64,000 nt of DNA from Arachidicoccus sp. BS20 (GCF_001659705.1 NZ_CP015971.1:2731029-2795028), one strand, 5' to 3'. Shown: positions 8,330 through 17,657, counted from the first letter of the stretch. Notes: generated by a model from the letters alone, not told the origin. Numbers and translations: made by a program.

Positions 8330-9780
8330 ATGTCCATAAATACATATCTGAATTAATCGTTGGCAGAGATGCCGAGAAAAAAATCCTTAAAGAAGTGCTT
8401 GATTCAAAGGAAGCCGAACTACTTGCCGTTCTTGGCCGGCGGCGGGTTGGTAAGGCTTTTCTTATACGGAATTACTACGGCAAACAACTTATTTTTGAGT
8501 GTACAGGAATGCACGAGGCAAGCTTGACTGAACAACTGTCGAATTTCAGTAGTGCACTTCAGCAAGCCATGCAGTTGCAAGTTCCACCGGCAATACCGGA
8601 TAGCTGGATGCAGGCTTTTACTTTTCTGAGCAATTTTCTGCAAACAAAGCCTGAAAAGCAACCGATGGTTATCCTCTTTGATGAATTCCCCTGGCTTCAT
8701 ACGGCAAGATCCGGATTTCTGGCGGCATTCGGACATTGGTGGAATACCTGGGCATCTCGCAGGCCGCAGTTGAAAGTAGTCATCTGCGGTTCTGCAGCAT
8801 CCTGGATGATTGAAAATGTTCTTCATAACCGCGGTGGACTTCATAACAGAGTAAGCCGTACCAGTCGATTGCTACCCTTTAGTTTAAGAGAAACGGAAGC
8901 CTATCTTGTGAGCCGAAGTATCAGTCTGGACCATTATCAGATATTACAGTTGTATATGGCAATGGGAGGCATTCCCCAATATCTCAAACAAGTTGGCAAA
9001 GGAGAAAGTGCAAACCAGGTAATAGATAAACTCTTCTTTGAAAAGGACGGTATGCTGAAAACAGAATTTGACGTATTGTACAGGTCATTGTTCAACAATG
9101 CAAGTCACCATGAATCAATCGTTCGGCAACTTGCTAAAAAGGCAAAAGGGATGAGCCGGGCTGAAGTTATTGAGGCATGCGGGCTTACGACCGGTGGGAC
9201 AACAACAAGGTTGTTCGAAGAGCTCGAACAGTCCGGATTCATTTCCCAATACATACCATACGAAAAAACTTCACGCGATGCTATTTATAAATTGTCGGAT
9301 GAGTATTCTTTATTCTATCTGAAATTCATTGACCGAGCCCGTGCCACAGGTACAGGCACCTGGCATAAACTTGCGCAAGGACAATCTTATAACAGCTGGG
9401 GCGGTTATGCTTTTGAAGCCATTTGTCAAAAACACATACAACAAATTAAAGAAGTTCTCGGTATCAGTGGTGTATATACCGAAGCATCCGGCTGGAGATA
9501 TGCTCCGAAGACAGGAGAAACCGGCACACAAATCGACTTGTTGCTTGACCGGCAGGATCGTTGTATCAATCTATGCGAAATGAAGTTTTCCGGTCAGGAG
9601 TTCGTCATTGATAAAAAGTACGCCTCAGAACTCGACAATAAAGTGAATGTCTTTAAAGAACAGACGGAAACTAAAAAAACAATTTTCCTTACAATGATTA
9701 CTACATACGGTACCAAACAAAATATTTATTACACGGGGCGCATTATATCAGAAGTGAAAATGGAGGATTTGTTCAGGTAA
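8330..9780 (+). pseudogene. AAA ATPase with C-terminal nuclease-like domain (ATPase_2/DUF234 type), frameshifted near its start
   Basis: The body of the gene is open from 8320 to 9780, but the only ATG near the promoter (8330) is in another frame and reads MSINTYLN before a stop. Adding one base near 8351 joins MSINTYL to LIVGRDAEKKIL, the conserved beginning of this family, so a one-base loss is likely. Without it only a GTG at 8395 is available, which skips the conserved segment. Walker A reads GRRRVGKAF, with Ala in place of the usual Thr after the Lys. Walker B is VILFDEFPWL. The C-terminus has QIDLLLD and CEMKF, a PD-(D/E)xK-like arrangement. These proteins are stand-alone ATPases of unknown role in Bacteroidetes and Archaea. 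Translation from GTG 8395 (461 residues) remains possible. Confidence 0.65.
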
Positions 9781-10122
9781 TTTATCTTTTGGTAAAAATG
9801 TCGTAGTGCATATTTTTTTCATAAACATTTTCAATTGAACCATATTTGCAAATTTCCTCCTATTATTTCATTGTTGGAAATCTTTCCATTTTAATCTTAA
9901 CGAGATTAAAATCTGTTTTAATTAAAATGATGAACGATGATTAAAATAATTAAATTCAGTGTGGGAAAGAAAGTTCCGGTTTTGTATTGTGTCGCAGTGA
10001 ATCCGAATCTTCCACTAATGTATCCCTTGATAGCGCATATTTTACTCACGAACACACATTAACGACTCCTTCCTATTATGAGAAAAGTCATCGTTGCAAG
10101 AGCCTCTGGCTCTTTATCTTTT
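9781..10122. other. Intergenic region
   Basis: No gene recognised. It contains a short hairpin near its right end (10098-10114) and AT-rich sequence with repeated TTAAAAT words around 9890-9950; nothing else stands out. Confidence 0.5.
10098..10114 (+). terminator. Short hairpin downstream of the NHL-repeat gene
   Basis: AAGAGCC and GGCTCTT pair around a 3-base loop; on the plus strand TATCTTTTTT follows. On the minus strand, where the adjacent gene ends at 10123, no T-run follows, so its use as that gene's terminator is uncertain. Confidence 0.35.
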
Positions 10123-11589
10123 TTATTCAAACGTTATTTTGCGAATGCCATCGTTCTCATCTGCTACATATAGATTGCCCGAAGTATCCATTACTATAGC
10201 ATTCGCTTGGGAAAATTGGGCCGCTGCTCCCACGCCATCAGCCCTGCCGCCAAATCCACCACTGCCAGCAATAGTAGTAACTACACCTGTGGATATAACT
10301 ATTTTTCGAATAGCGGTAATATCTGCTACATATAGATTGCCTATTCCATCATACACTATACCAGCGGGAGCCAAGAATTGAGCCGCTGCTCCTTTTCCGT
10401 CGACTATACCACCGTATCCACTACCTGCCAATGTGTTCACGGAGCCTGTTGGGCTTATTCTTAGTATGTTGCTGCCACCGTAATTCGCTACATACACATT
10501 ACCCGCAGTATCTAACGCTACACCTTTGGGATAATTAACATCAAGCCCACCGTTACCGCCAGCCAGGGTAGTTACTTGTCCGGTAGCGATTACTATTTTT
10601 CGAATGGCATCATTAAACAGATCAGCCACATAAAGATTGCCATGTCCATCGAATGTTAAACCAGAAGGATAATTAAATGTAGCAGCCGTCCCAAAGCCAT
10701 TGGTAAGTCCTTGCCCACCATTCCCTGCTAATGTACTTATCTCGCCTGTGGATAATATTATTTTGTATATAGTGCTATAACTACCACTCGCTACATACAA
10801 ATTCCCCTGCCCATCAAGTGCTAAGCCATCCACACTGCCGAAATTAACGTTCATATCACTAACTATACCAACAGAGGTTATTTTGAGAATAGAATAAAAA
10901 TTGTTCGTATACATATTATCCGAAGCATCCAACACAATACTCAAAGGGTTACCTCCACCAACTGTAAGAGTAGATACTACTGCAGTAAACACATAGGTAA
11001 AATTAGTAGCAGAGGTAGCTGTATTGTTTGCAACAGTTACACTTATTTTACCACTGCTATTTTTATCTTTTGGCACTTTTACTGTCAACTGTGTCGTAGT
11101 TGCTGAAACAACGGTTGCCGCTATACCATTAAAGGCTACTATATTGTTTGCTGGTGTGGGATTAAAACTTACTCCTGTAATTGTAATAATTGAATCGTGC
11201 TGTGCTTCAGCAGGGCTAAAGCCAGTAATAGCAAGTGCAGCGTTTACGGTAATCCCCGTAAAAGTAGTCGTTTGACCATCATAGGTAATGGTTACTGTTT
11301 TATTACCCACCGTAGAAAAATCATAACTCAACATATTCGCAGTAATAGTTATTTCAGATGTGGACTTATCGCTATATGTAGCAGTTACCACCATTCCCGT
11401 TGGGTCAAAGGTATCGCCGATTGTATAAGCAGTTTTAACGGGTGGTGTAGTTACAGCGATAGATGTAAGTATTTTTGCAGCTGGAGGATTTTTTTTACAT
11501 CCTGCAAAAAATAACACCACAAAGAGCAGTGTTAAGCCCCAATTAAACTCTGACAAATTCTTTAAGCAGCAATTTATACCCAGTTGCAT
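10123..11589 (-). CDS. Lipoprotein with Ig-like, IPT/TIG and NHL-repeat domains
   Basis: 488 residues. A signal peptide ending in the lipobox FFAGC (Cys near residue 30) predicts a lipoprotein. Residues 40-115 form a bacterial Ig-like domain (ITSIAVTTPP-type start, FSTVGNKTVTITYDGQ), residues 118-200 an IPT/TIG domain (ITGFSPAEAQHDSIITITG), and residues 210-488 at least five NHL repeats, each with a GNLYVAD-like core (for example GLTFDGHGNLYVADLF, GVALDTAGNVYVANY). NHL repeats build a beta propeller used for protein or ligand binding; no catalytic residues are apparent. The repeats are similar enough to suggest recent internal duplication. The gene stands alone on the minus strand; the role is unknown, probably at the cell surface. 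Confidence 0.85.
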   Translation of the reverse strand: MQLGINCCLKNLSEFNWGLTLLFVVLFFAGCKKNPPAAKILTSIAVTTPPVKTAYTIGDTFDPTGMVVTATYSDKSTSEITITANMLSYDFSTVGNKTVTITYDGQTTTFTGITVNAALAITGFSPAEAQHDSIITITGVSFNPTPANNIVAFNGIAATVVSATTTQLTVKVPKDKNSSGKISVTVANNTATSATNFTYVFTAVVSTLTVGGGNPLSIVLDASDNMYTNNFYSILKITSVGIVSDMNVNFGSVDGLALDGQGNLYVASGSYSTIYKIILSTGEISTLAGNGGQGLTNGFGTAATFNYPSGLTFDGHGNLYVADLFNDAIRKIVIATGQVTTLAGGNGGLDVNYPKGVALDTAGNVYVANYGGSNILRISPTGSVNTLAGSGYGGIVDGKGAAAQFLAPAGIVYDGIGNLYVADITAIRKIVISTGVVTTIAGSGGFGGRADGVGAAAQFSQANAIVMDTSGNLYVADENDGIRKITFE

Positions 11590-11981
11590 GTATGTTAAAG
11601 TTTTAGGTAGCGTAGTTTAAGTTTTATAAAATCGTTTACAATGTTATGGCTTATTTTTAATTATAAGAAATATTCTACATAGAAATACCTCCAACAATAT
11701 CTTGGTTTATTTCAAGTGCTTAAAAAACATATTCTGTGTCAAGTAATGCCAAAACTGTTCATGAACACTTTTTTTGAACAAATTTTTTGAAGAAAAAATC
11801 GTTTTTTGTATTATTTTCAATGACAAAAATATTTTCACAAACTTTACAGCAATTTCGTGAACATTTGCACTATTATCCCGTTAAATATTATATATACCGC
11901 AAAGTTTTAAATTGATAAAGTTTTTATAACGGCGGATGCCTAAAGCCGTATATGTCTTATAACTAGCTAATAAACATCAAA

Positions 11982-12119
11982 TTATTCATCATCAAGTTTG
12001 ACTAATTTTCTTAAATCAGAGAGGAAGTTATCGGATAATTGTACCATAGGGCGCACCAAAATGGACAAGTCGAAATTTTCTTCGGTTTGTCCATTTTCAT
12101 TTTCGCTGAAACCTGCTAT
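11982..12119 (-). pseudogene. Decayed C-terminal fragment, serine-recombinase-like
   Basis: On the minus strand a frame without stops from 12119 to the stop at 11982-11984 encodes AGFSENENGQTEENFDLS followed by unrelated residues. The same peptide occurs in the remnant at 17165-17473. From memory, such NENGQT...NFDLS tails occur at the C-terminus of Bacteroidetes serine recombinases; that assignment is an inference. There is no start codon and only about 45 codons, so it is a scar and not a gene. Confidence 0.45.
12053..12116. repeat. 64-bp direct repeat, copy 1
   Basis: About 61 of 64 bases are identical to 17299-17362, in the same orientation; similarity stops abruptly at both edges. Inside it, ATGGACAA at 12061-12068 and TTGTCCAT at 12087-12094 form an inverted repeat, with nested CGAA/TTCG arms. 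Confidence 0.85.
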
Positions 12120-12513
12120 TTAATATTTCATAATCTATATATCATATCTCCATTCTCAGCTTTTGAAGCACAGTTGCTATTGAAGAATATCAAAACTGGT
12201 AAAATTTATAGGATCGCCTAAAACTGGCGGATATTTCTTAACAAAATTTATGCAATCGCGGCTCAATAAAGAATGATTAAAATGGAATATCTAAAATAGT
12301 CCAATAAACCTTTCCTGAGTTTTACCAGACATGATTTTTAAATAACGCCTATCTTACCTATGCCAACGAAAAAAGAGTTGGCAAATATTTGCAGACTTTG
12401 CTTATTTGTTGATTAAGCAAGCTAGCAAAGACATCGTGCCTAACGAATACTTATCCGGATTCAATTCAAGACAATGATATGGCACAAACCGAATGCCCCA
12501 AACCAAAACACCA

Positions 12514-14544
12514 TTACCCATTACGTAAAACCGGCAACTTTAAAACAGCTATAGCACCATGACCAACGATGTTGGACTCTAAAGAAAACGCCGCCATCTC
12601 TTTACCGAAAGATTGATTGATAATGGAGATTCTTTCACGAAGCAATGAAAGCCCCAAAGATTTTTTCTTAACAGCCGGCACGGAATTTCTTTTTTGTGCT
12701 TCTGCCAATCCGGCTCCGTTGTCTTTCGTAATAAAAATGAGCACATCTTCCCTGCGCACGGCGGTTACTTTAAAGTGCGGGTTATCGTCTGCCGAGTTGC
12801 GCAAACCATGATGGATAGCATTTTCTACGATAGGCTGCATCATCATGGGTGGAATGAGCAATTCGGATAAGTTTGTACCGGCGCTCAGTTCAAATTCATA
12901 AGAAAACTGATGATTGAAACGCATGGCTTCCAATTCTGCATACAGCTTTAATGCCTGCCACTCGCGTTCGGCATTGACATATTGCCGGGTAGAATTTTCC
13001 AGTGTAAGCCTGCAAAGCGATGCAAACTTTTGCAGCAGCCGGCTTGCAGTAACTGCATCATTTTCCATAATGTAAGACTCAATAGAATTCAGCACGTTGA
13101 AAATAAAGTGCGGATTCATTTGCGCACGTATGGCTTTCAGTTCGCTTTGTGCAAGCTGATTTTGAAATGCCAGCTCACGCTCTTTCTGCAATGCTTCACG
13201 CTGCTGTATGGCATTCTTTAAACGGAGTTGTTTTATTCTGTACCTGTTCAGAAAATACAGAAAAAAAACAATGGCAATGAACAGTGCGAGCGCCGCATAC
13301 ACCCACAATTGCCGCAACTTTAATGCAGATAATTTTTCCTGCTCTTTATAAACGGCTTCTTTCTTTTCAAATTCATAATTCGCTTCGAGTTCTGCAATTT
13401 TGTTGCGGTTTTCGGTTGAATATACCGAGTCGTTAATTTGATCGGCTTTCTTTAAATTTTTCAGCGCCGTTTTGTAATCGCCACTTGTTTCATTAACCGC
13501 CGACAAGAATTTAAAGAATTCTCCCAGATTGCTTTTATTATTGGTTTGATCGGATAAACCGATTCCTTTTTTCAAAAAATTTCGAGCGCTGTCAAGTGAC
13601 GGTCCGGCATCTTTTTTTGTGGTTATGCCCAATGTATCTTGCCACGCTTGGTTAAGATATGCAATTCCGAGGTTGAGCAGATTGGCAATGGCAATGTCAT
13701 GGCCGGGGCTTATTTTGTTCCATATATTTTGAGATTCCTTTCCAAGCAGGATGCTTTTTTGAATATCTCTTTCAATTACAGACAGTGCATAGTAAACATT
13801 GGCTGCGCCAAATTGGTTGTTTACTTTTCGGTATAAAGAAAGAGCCGTTTTATAATATATTTTGGCGGCGCCGGTATCTTTCTTTCCTAAATATGCGTTC
13901 GCCAAATTTTGGTTGGCCTGCGCTTTGATTTCATTATTATTGGTTTTTTCGGCGTAACGCAGCGCTTTTTCGGAATAACTGAGGTCTTTGTCTGTATTGT
14001 CCATTTGTCCATAGAGTGCCGCGATGTTCCCGCAAATGACACTTAGGTTATAATAGTCTCCGGCTTTCTCTGCGATGGGCAATGCTTTAAAAAAATATTT
14101 GGCTGCCACCCTATAATTACCGCTGTTGTTGTATGCTGTACCGATGTTCTGTAACGAAGAAATAATTCCTCGTTTATAGCCAATAACACTATCTGTGTCG
14201 TATGCTCTTTTGAAATAGAGAATGGACGAATCGTATTTGCCCGCATCCGACAATACGTTACCGATAGAAATATTGAAAGCCGCAATTCCTTTATTCCAAC
14301 CGGCTTTTTCGGCTTGCGTCAAGCCTTCTTTGGCATATTGCAGGCTTTTGGCAGGATCGATATGAGTATAAGCATCTCCTATTCTATAGATAAGTTTGAT
14401 TCTGTCTGTATCGGATTGTGGTTTCTTCAAATCGTTCAGCATTGAATCGATTGCTTCTCTTCCTTGTTTTTGAGACAATGCGAAAGAGAACGTAAGCAAA
14501 AAAACGCAGACCGGGTATATTCTTTTAGAGAACAAGCATTTCAT
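12514..14544 (-). CDS. TPR-containing LytS-type sensor histidine kinase
   Basis: 676 residues with an N-terminal signal sequence (FLLTFSFALS). Residues about 30-370 are tetratricopeptide repeats (GDAYTHIDPAKSLQYAKEGL, IGTAYNNSGNYRVAAKYFFK and others) predicted to be periplasmic. A TM helix near residues 408-430 (YAALALFIAIVFFLYFL) is followed by a coiled coil. The cytoplasmic His_kinase domain starts with RAQMNPHFIFNVLNSIESY, where the His in NPHF is the phosphoacceptor. The ATPase has PPMMMQPIVENAIHHGLRN (N box) and ITKDNGAGLAE (G box). The family works with LytTR response regulators, and one lies 1.6 kb away on the plus strand beyond two lipoprotein genes, the likely partner. What the TPR part senses is not known. 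Confidence 0.92.
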   Translation of the reverse strand: MKCLFSKRIYPVCVFLLTFSFALSQKQGREAIDSMLNDLKKPQSDTDRIKLIYRIGDAYTHIDPAKSLQYAKEGLTQAEKAGWNKGIAAFNISIGNVLSDAGKYDSSILYFKRAYDTDSVIGYKRGIISSLQNIGTAYNNSGNYRVAAKYFFKALPIAEKAGDYYNLSVICGNIAALYGQMDNTDKDLSYSEKALRYAEKTNNNEIKAQANQNLANAYLGKKDTGAAKIYYKTALSLYRKVNNQFGAANVYYALSVIERDIQKSILLGKESQNIWNKISPGHDIAIANLLNLGIAYLNQAWQDTLGITTKKDAGPSLDSARNFLKKGIGLSDQTNNKSNLGEFFKFLSAVNETSGDYKTALKNLKKADQINDSVYSTENRNKIAELEANYEFEKKEAVYKEQEKLSALKLRQLWVYAALALFIAIVFFLYFLNRYRIKQLRLKNAIQQREALQKERELAFQNQLAQSELKAIRAQMNPHFIFNVLNSIESYIMENDAVTASRLLQKFASLCRLTLENSTRQYVNAEREWQALKLYAELEAMRFNHQFSYEFELSAGTNLSELLIPPMMMQPIVENAIHHGLRNSADDNPHFKVTAVRREDVLIFITKDNGAGLAEAQKRNSVPAVKKKSLGLSLLRERISIINQSFGKEMAAFSLESNIVGHGAIAVLKLPVLRNG

Positions 14545-14641
14545 ACGTCTTACATTTTATAATGACATTCTCGACGGAATTAAAATAATTGTATTGTGAG
14601 AAGATTACATTTTTATTCCGAAGCGCCTTATCAAAGATAGC

Positions 14642-14736
14642 ATGCTGTTGCAGCATTTGAAAAAACCTTTACTAAGTGGGAAGTACTTTTCGTGACCTTA
14701 AACAGCCGCTTCACTCATTTACGGAAAACGGCTGTT
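14642..14736. promoter_or_regulatory. Divergent control region with two inverted repeats
   Basis: Between the kinase gene (minus) and the lipoprotein gene (plus) lie ATGCTG-TTG-CAGCAT at 14642-14656 and an 8-bp perfect stem, AACAGCCG (14701-14708) with CGGCTGTT (14729-14736). Both promoters must be in this 241-base gap, so these are candidate operators or leader structures. No protein can be assigned. Confidence 0.35.
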
Positions 14737-14785
14737 CTACATCGTTCTAATTTCGGTACAGAATTTCAAAATAAAATATTATGTC

Positions 14786-15454
14786 ATGAAAAAATTTATA
14801 TGCCTGTGCTTATTTCTTCTGTTGCTTGCCTCTTGCAGTAAAAAGGACAACCCGTCCGGCAATGCCGACTCAGGCAAAACGGATATGACAAAGTATTACA
14901 TTGTAAGTAATCAGTCGTTCAACGGTATAATGTTTCCTGCAGCCCTTATCTTCAATTCCAATGCGCAGGGTGTTTATTTCAAGCAATATAATAGCTCTAA
15001 TTTCGAATATAAAGTACAAAACGGGCTACTGCAAATAAATTTTGGCGATGCCAATCTTTCATGGAAACTTGACAACGAAACCTTGTCTGATTGTTCCTCG
15101 AATTTATTTACCGATTATACGCTTGAAAAGATCCCCGATTCCGATCCTTTTGCCGGCAACATATATACCGGCACGGAATATTCTGCAAACCTAAGCACAA
15201 GCGATGTTAATAAAGTTCCGGCAATCAGTAATATTCTCGCATTTAAAAGCGGGCAATTTACCCTTACGGTAATATCTCAGCAAGGAATTCCGTCAACAAT
15301 TTCAGGCGATTATACAAAAGAGGTATATGGTGTTGCAACCGCTAATGTGGGCGGTGAAGTCTGGCGCTTTTATATACAGCAAGGGAAACTTTTATTCACC
15401 TGTTATAATGCAAATGCCGAGGTTGTCGATTTTGGCACATATACAAAAAACTGA
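14786..15454 (+). CDS. Lipoprotein of unknown function
   Basis: 222 residues. A lipoprotein signal (FLLLLASCSKKD, Cys at about residue 17) is followed by a polar linker and a beta-rich domain without recognisable family motifs. Features: NQSFNGIMFPAALIF, SWKLDNETLSDCSSN, and a C-terminal segment with GGEVWRFYIQQGKLLFTCYN. It is probably exposed in the periplasm or on the surface. It lies between the divergent kinase gene and a second lipoprotein gene (54 bases downstream) that leads to the response regulator, so it may be a sensor accessory or a target of that system. I do not recognise the protein. Confidence 0.75.
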   Translation: MKKFICLCLFLLLLASCSKKDNPSGNADSGKTDMTKYYIVSNQSFNGIMFPAALIFNSNAQGVYFKQYNSSNFEYKVQNGLLQINFGDANLSWKLDNETLSDCSSNLFTDYTLEKIPDSDPFAGNIYTGTEYSANLSTSDVNKVPAISNILAFKSGQFTLTVISQQGIPSTISGDYTKEVYGVATANVGGEVWRFYIQQGKLLFTCYNANAEVVDFGTYTKN

Positions 15455-15508
15455 TCGGGATTTTTGGGCAACGAACTTCAAAAGATTAATCTGCACAAAT
15501 AAAAAAAT

Positions 15509-16051
15509 ATGAAAAAGATTCTCATTTCTGCACTTGTGATCATAATGGCGTCAATCGCGTTTTATGCCTGCAAAAAAGGCGATATTGGGCCGGCAGGGCC
15601 GCAAGGCGACACGGGAACTGCCAATGTAATTTATTCCGATTGGTTCAAGCCGTCATCCTATGTAAAAGATACAGTTTTCGGAATATACGGTCTTAGCTAC
15701 ACTATAACAGAACCAAAAATCACGCAGGATATTCTGGATAAAGGAATGGTAATGGTATATGCTAAGCTGAATACCTACAATCAACACATATGGCCAACAG
15801 GTCAGGTAGGGCTTTTACCAATATCAATAATATATAAACAAGGCACCACTTTATATACAGATGAATGGACGTCGATTGTTTTATCGGGAAAGGTGAAGAT
15901 TCGTTTTACCAATGATCATAATCTGTATGACAATATTTCAAGTGGAAACAGTTTTCGCTATGTTATTGTGTCGGGTAGTGTCAAAGCAACCGGTAATGTC
16001 GATTTCAATGATTATACTGCAGTAAAAAAGGCTTTTAGTATGAAGGATTAA
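15509..16051 (+). CDS. Lipoprotein with a short collagen-like segment
   Basis: 180 residues. A lipoprotein signal ends at FYACKKG (Cys near residue 21). It is followed at once by a short Gly-X-Y stretch, GDIGPAGPQGDTGT, and a beta-rich domain (residues 40-180, YVKDTVFGIYGLSYTI, KGMVMVYAKLN, RYVIVSGSV). The collagen-like tract has only four triplets, too few for a stable triple helix by itself; this arrangement recurs in Bacteroidetes lipoproteins of unknown function. It follows the first lipoprotein by 54 bases and precedes the LytTR regulator by 68, suggesting one transcription unit. Confidence 0.8.
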   Translation: MKKILISALVIIMASIAFYACKKGDIGPAGPQGDTGTANVIYSDWFKPSSYVKDTVFGIYGLSYTITEPKITQDILDKGMVMVYAKLNTYNQHIWPTGQVGLLPISIIYKQGTTLYTDEWTSIVLSGKVKIRFTNDHNLYDNISSGNSFRYVIVSGSVKATGNVDFNDYTAVKKAFSMKD

Positions 16052-16119
16052 ACGCTGAAAAATCAATCGACCGCTTTATCAGCGAAAAATTTACGACCTT
16101 AGAATTGCAAAACCATACA

Positions 16120-16848
16120 ATGATAAAAGCAGTTATACTCGATGACGAGCCGAGAGGCAGTCGGCTTATGGAACAAAAATTAAAATTGTTCAGTGATGAA
16201 ATCATTATTGAAGCGGTTTATAATTTACCTCAAACAGCGCTGGCGGAAATAACTAAAGTACAGCCTGATGTATTATTTCTTGACGTAGAAATGCCTGTGC
16301 TGAACGGCTTTCAGTTCCTTGAGCGACTGAGCGAATTTGATTTCGAAATAATTTTTACTACTGCTTACAATTCATACATACTGGACGCTTTGCGCATAAG
16401 TGCGGTGGATTATTTATTAAAGCCGATAGAAGAAGATGAATTGCGTGACGCTATCCGTAGATTAAAAAAAAGAATGGCAACAAAAGCAAATATGCCTAAA
16501 ACTCCTGCTAAGACTAAGTCTATATCTAAAAACAAAATCGCATTGCCTACTGCAGAAGGTATTCATCTTATTGAAAAATCCCAAATCACACGCATAGAAG
16601 CCTTAAGTAATTACAGTACATTTATACTGACAGATAAGAAAAAAATTATTGTGAGTCGTACATTGAAAGAATATGAAAATATGTTGTCTTCCGATAACTT
16701 CATGCGGGTTAACCGCTCTGTGATTGTAAACCTTGAATTTGTATTGAAATACAAACGCGGCGATGGCGGCGTATTGGAATTAATGGACGGCTCGGAAATA
16801 GATGTTTCTCCCAATAAAAAAGAAGAACTTCTGGCGAAGATATTCTGA
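16120..16848 (+). CDS. LytTR-family response regulator
   Basis: 242 residues from ATG at 16120; an upstream TTG in frame adds five unconserved residues. The receiver domain (residues 1-120) has the acidic pair ILDDEP, phosphoacceptor Asp55 in DVLFLDVEMP, a Thr/Ala region in IIFTTAYNSY, and Lys in YLLKPIEEDEL. A basic linker leads to a LytTR DNA-binding domain (about 140-240: LIEKSQITRIEAL, FMRVNRSVIVNLEFV). LytTR domains bind paired direct repeats. The partner is likely the LytS-type kinase encoded divergently to the left. Targets are not known; the two lipoprotein genes upstream are candidates. Confidence 0.94.
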   Translation: MIKAVILDDEPRGSRLMEQKLKLFSDEIIIEAVYNLPQTALAEITKVQPDVLFLDVEMPVLNGFQFLERLSEFDFEIIFTTAYNSYILDALRISAVDYLLKPIEEDELRDAIRRLKKRMATKANMPKTPAKTKSISKNKIALPTAEGIHLIEKSQITRIEALSNYSTFILTDKKKIIVSRTLKEYENMLSSDNFMRVNRSVIVNLEFVLKYKRGDGGVLELMDGSEIDVSPNKKEELLAKIF

Positions 16849-17164
16849 CAAGTCAGATTAAAAAAACAATAAGACAGTTATAACGGTGTCTAAAAAAGAA
16901 TCAAGATTGTTTCCTTATTAAATCAATTCAAGAATTTATATACGGCGATTATTTTAGTTTTTTATCGCAGAAATGTCTAATGAATGAGTTAATCAAATTC
17001 ATAAAACACGGACTTTTTCATAATTTGTGAACACCAATTTTTGCTCTGTTTATTATATCATTTCATCGTCAGCCGCATCATATTCCTCATTGCGGAGATA
17101 ACTGTTTTTCAGATAACAACAGAATAGAGATTCTGATAGAAAACATTGCTGACTTAGAAAACTG

Positions 17165-17473
17165 TTACGGTTCAAGTTTTCCTTGCTTTTTATTTTTATT
17201 TGGCGTGTTGCTGATTATATGAGATTCTATGTTAAGAGAAAATTTCTTTATATATGTCCAAAATGCCTCTAAGGTGTTCAAACGTATTCCCCTCTTCCGC
17301 ACCAAAGTGGACAAGTCGAAATTTTCTTCGGTTTGTCCATTTTCATTTTCGCTAAAACCCGCGCCAAGCGCATATATCAGGCGAACGGCTTCATTAAGCC
17401 TCGCGGTTCGATATTGTGAACCGTCAAAAACCTGGTTTTCAGGAAGCTGACTTTTAGTTTTGGCAGCTGTGAC
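17165..17473 (-). pseudogene. Decayed serine-recombinase C-terminal remnant
   Basis: The minus strand is open without a stop for about 102 codons from 17473 down to the stop at 17165-17167. It encodes VFDGSQYRTARLNEAVRLIY, then ALGAGFSENENGQTEENFDL and STLVRKRGI. A FDG.QYRT..LN.AVRLIY pattern followed by a NGQT tail is, as far as I recall, the usual end of Bacteroidetes recombinase-family (serine) proteins. A second frame upstream (IDALFESQLPKLKVS) looks like the continuation after a frameshift. There is no start codon, so this is a relic of a mobile element. Confidence 0.55.
17299..17362. repeat. 64-bp direct repeat, copy 2
   Basis: Same orientation as 12053-12116, with about three differences. 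It lies inside the recombinase remnant, encoding the GFSENENGQTEENFDLS peptide on the minus strand. The two copies flank the kinase/lipoprotein/response-regulator module. Confidence 0.85.
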
Positions 17474-17641
17474 TCAAACAGCGCATCAATTTATTATCAC
17501 TGATATATAACTGCCAAGAGCCTCAAATTGCGCCCCATTTCTCAGTAATTTTTATGTTTCCGGTCAAGTCTGGACAAAAGAAAACAGGAAGATTTTTAAA
17601 ATAATGATTTCCCAATCCGGCAAAACTCTTTTTTTGAAAAA

Positions 17642-17657
17642 TTAATTACTGTATTAA
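17642..17657. promoter_or_regulatory. Candidate PUL operator TTAAT-N6-ATTAA (site A)
   Basis: TTAAT-TACTGT-ATTAA with perfect arms, 117 bases before the GH92 start, followed by more TTAAT half-sites up to 17683. Similar sites precede other transcription-unit heads of the locus (29840, 45315; weaker at 36417 and 62077). In an AT-rich genome chance must be considered. Confidence 0.4.

Larger units (their letters stand above)
11590..12513. other. Long intergenic region with a recombinase remnant
   Basis: No intact gene. It holds a decayed minus-strand coding fragment at 11982-12119 with a 64-bp repeat copy (12053-12116). The promoter of the NHL-repeat gene should lie in 11590-11900, which is very AT-rich and contains TTTTTTGAA-like words at 11765-11800; no box is clear enough to call. 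The rest shows nothing recognisable. Confidence 0.55.

Noticed and set aside
12061-12094. The inverted repeat inside the 64-bp element as a regulatory palindrome or REP element
   Set aside because: The element is explained as coding sequence shared by two recombinase remnants; the arm in copy 2 has a mismatch. A structural role is not excluded but not needed.
12039-12221. Plus-strand ORF over the first 64-bp repeat
   Set aside because: The minus strand there carries the recognisable remnant peptide, so the plus frame is a shadow.
17229-17450. Plus-strand ORF over the second 64-bp repeat
   Set aside because: Antisense to the better-supported recombinase remnant; its residues resemble no family.
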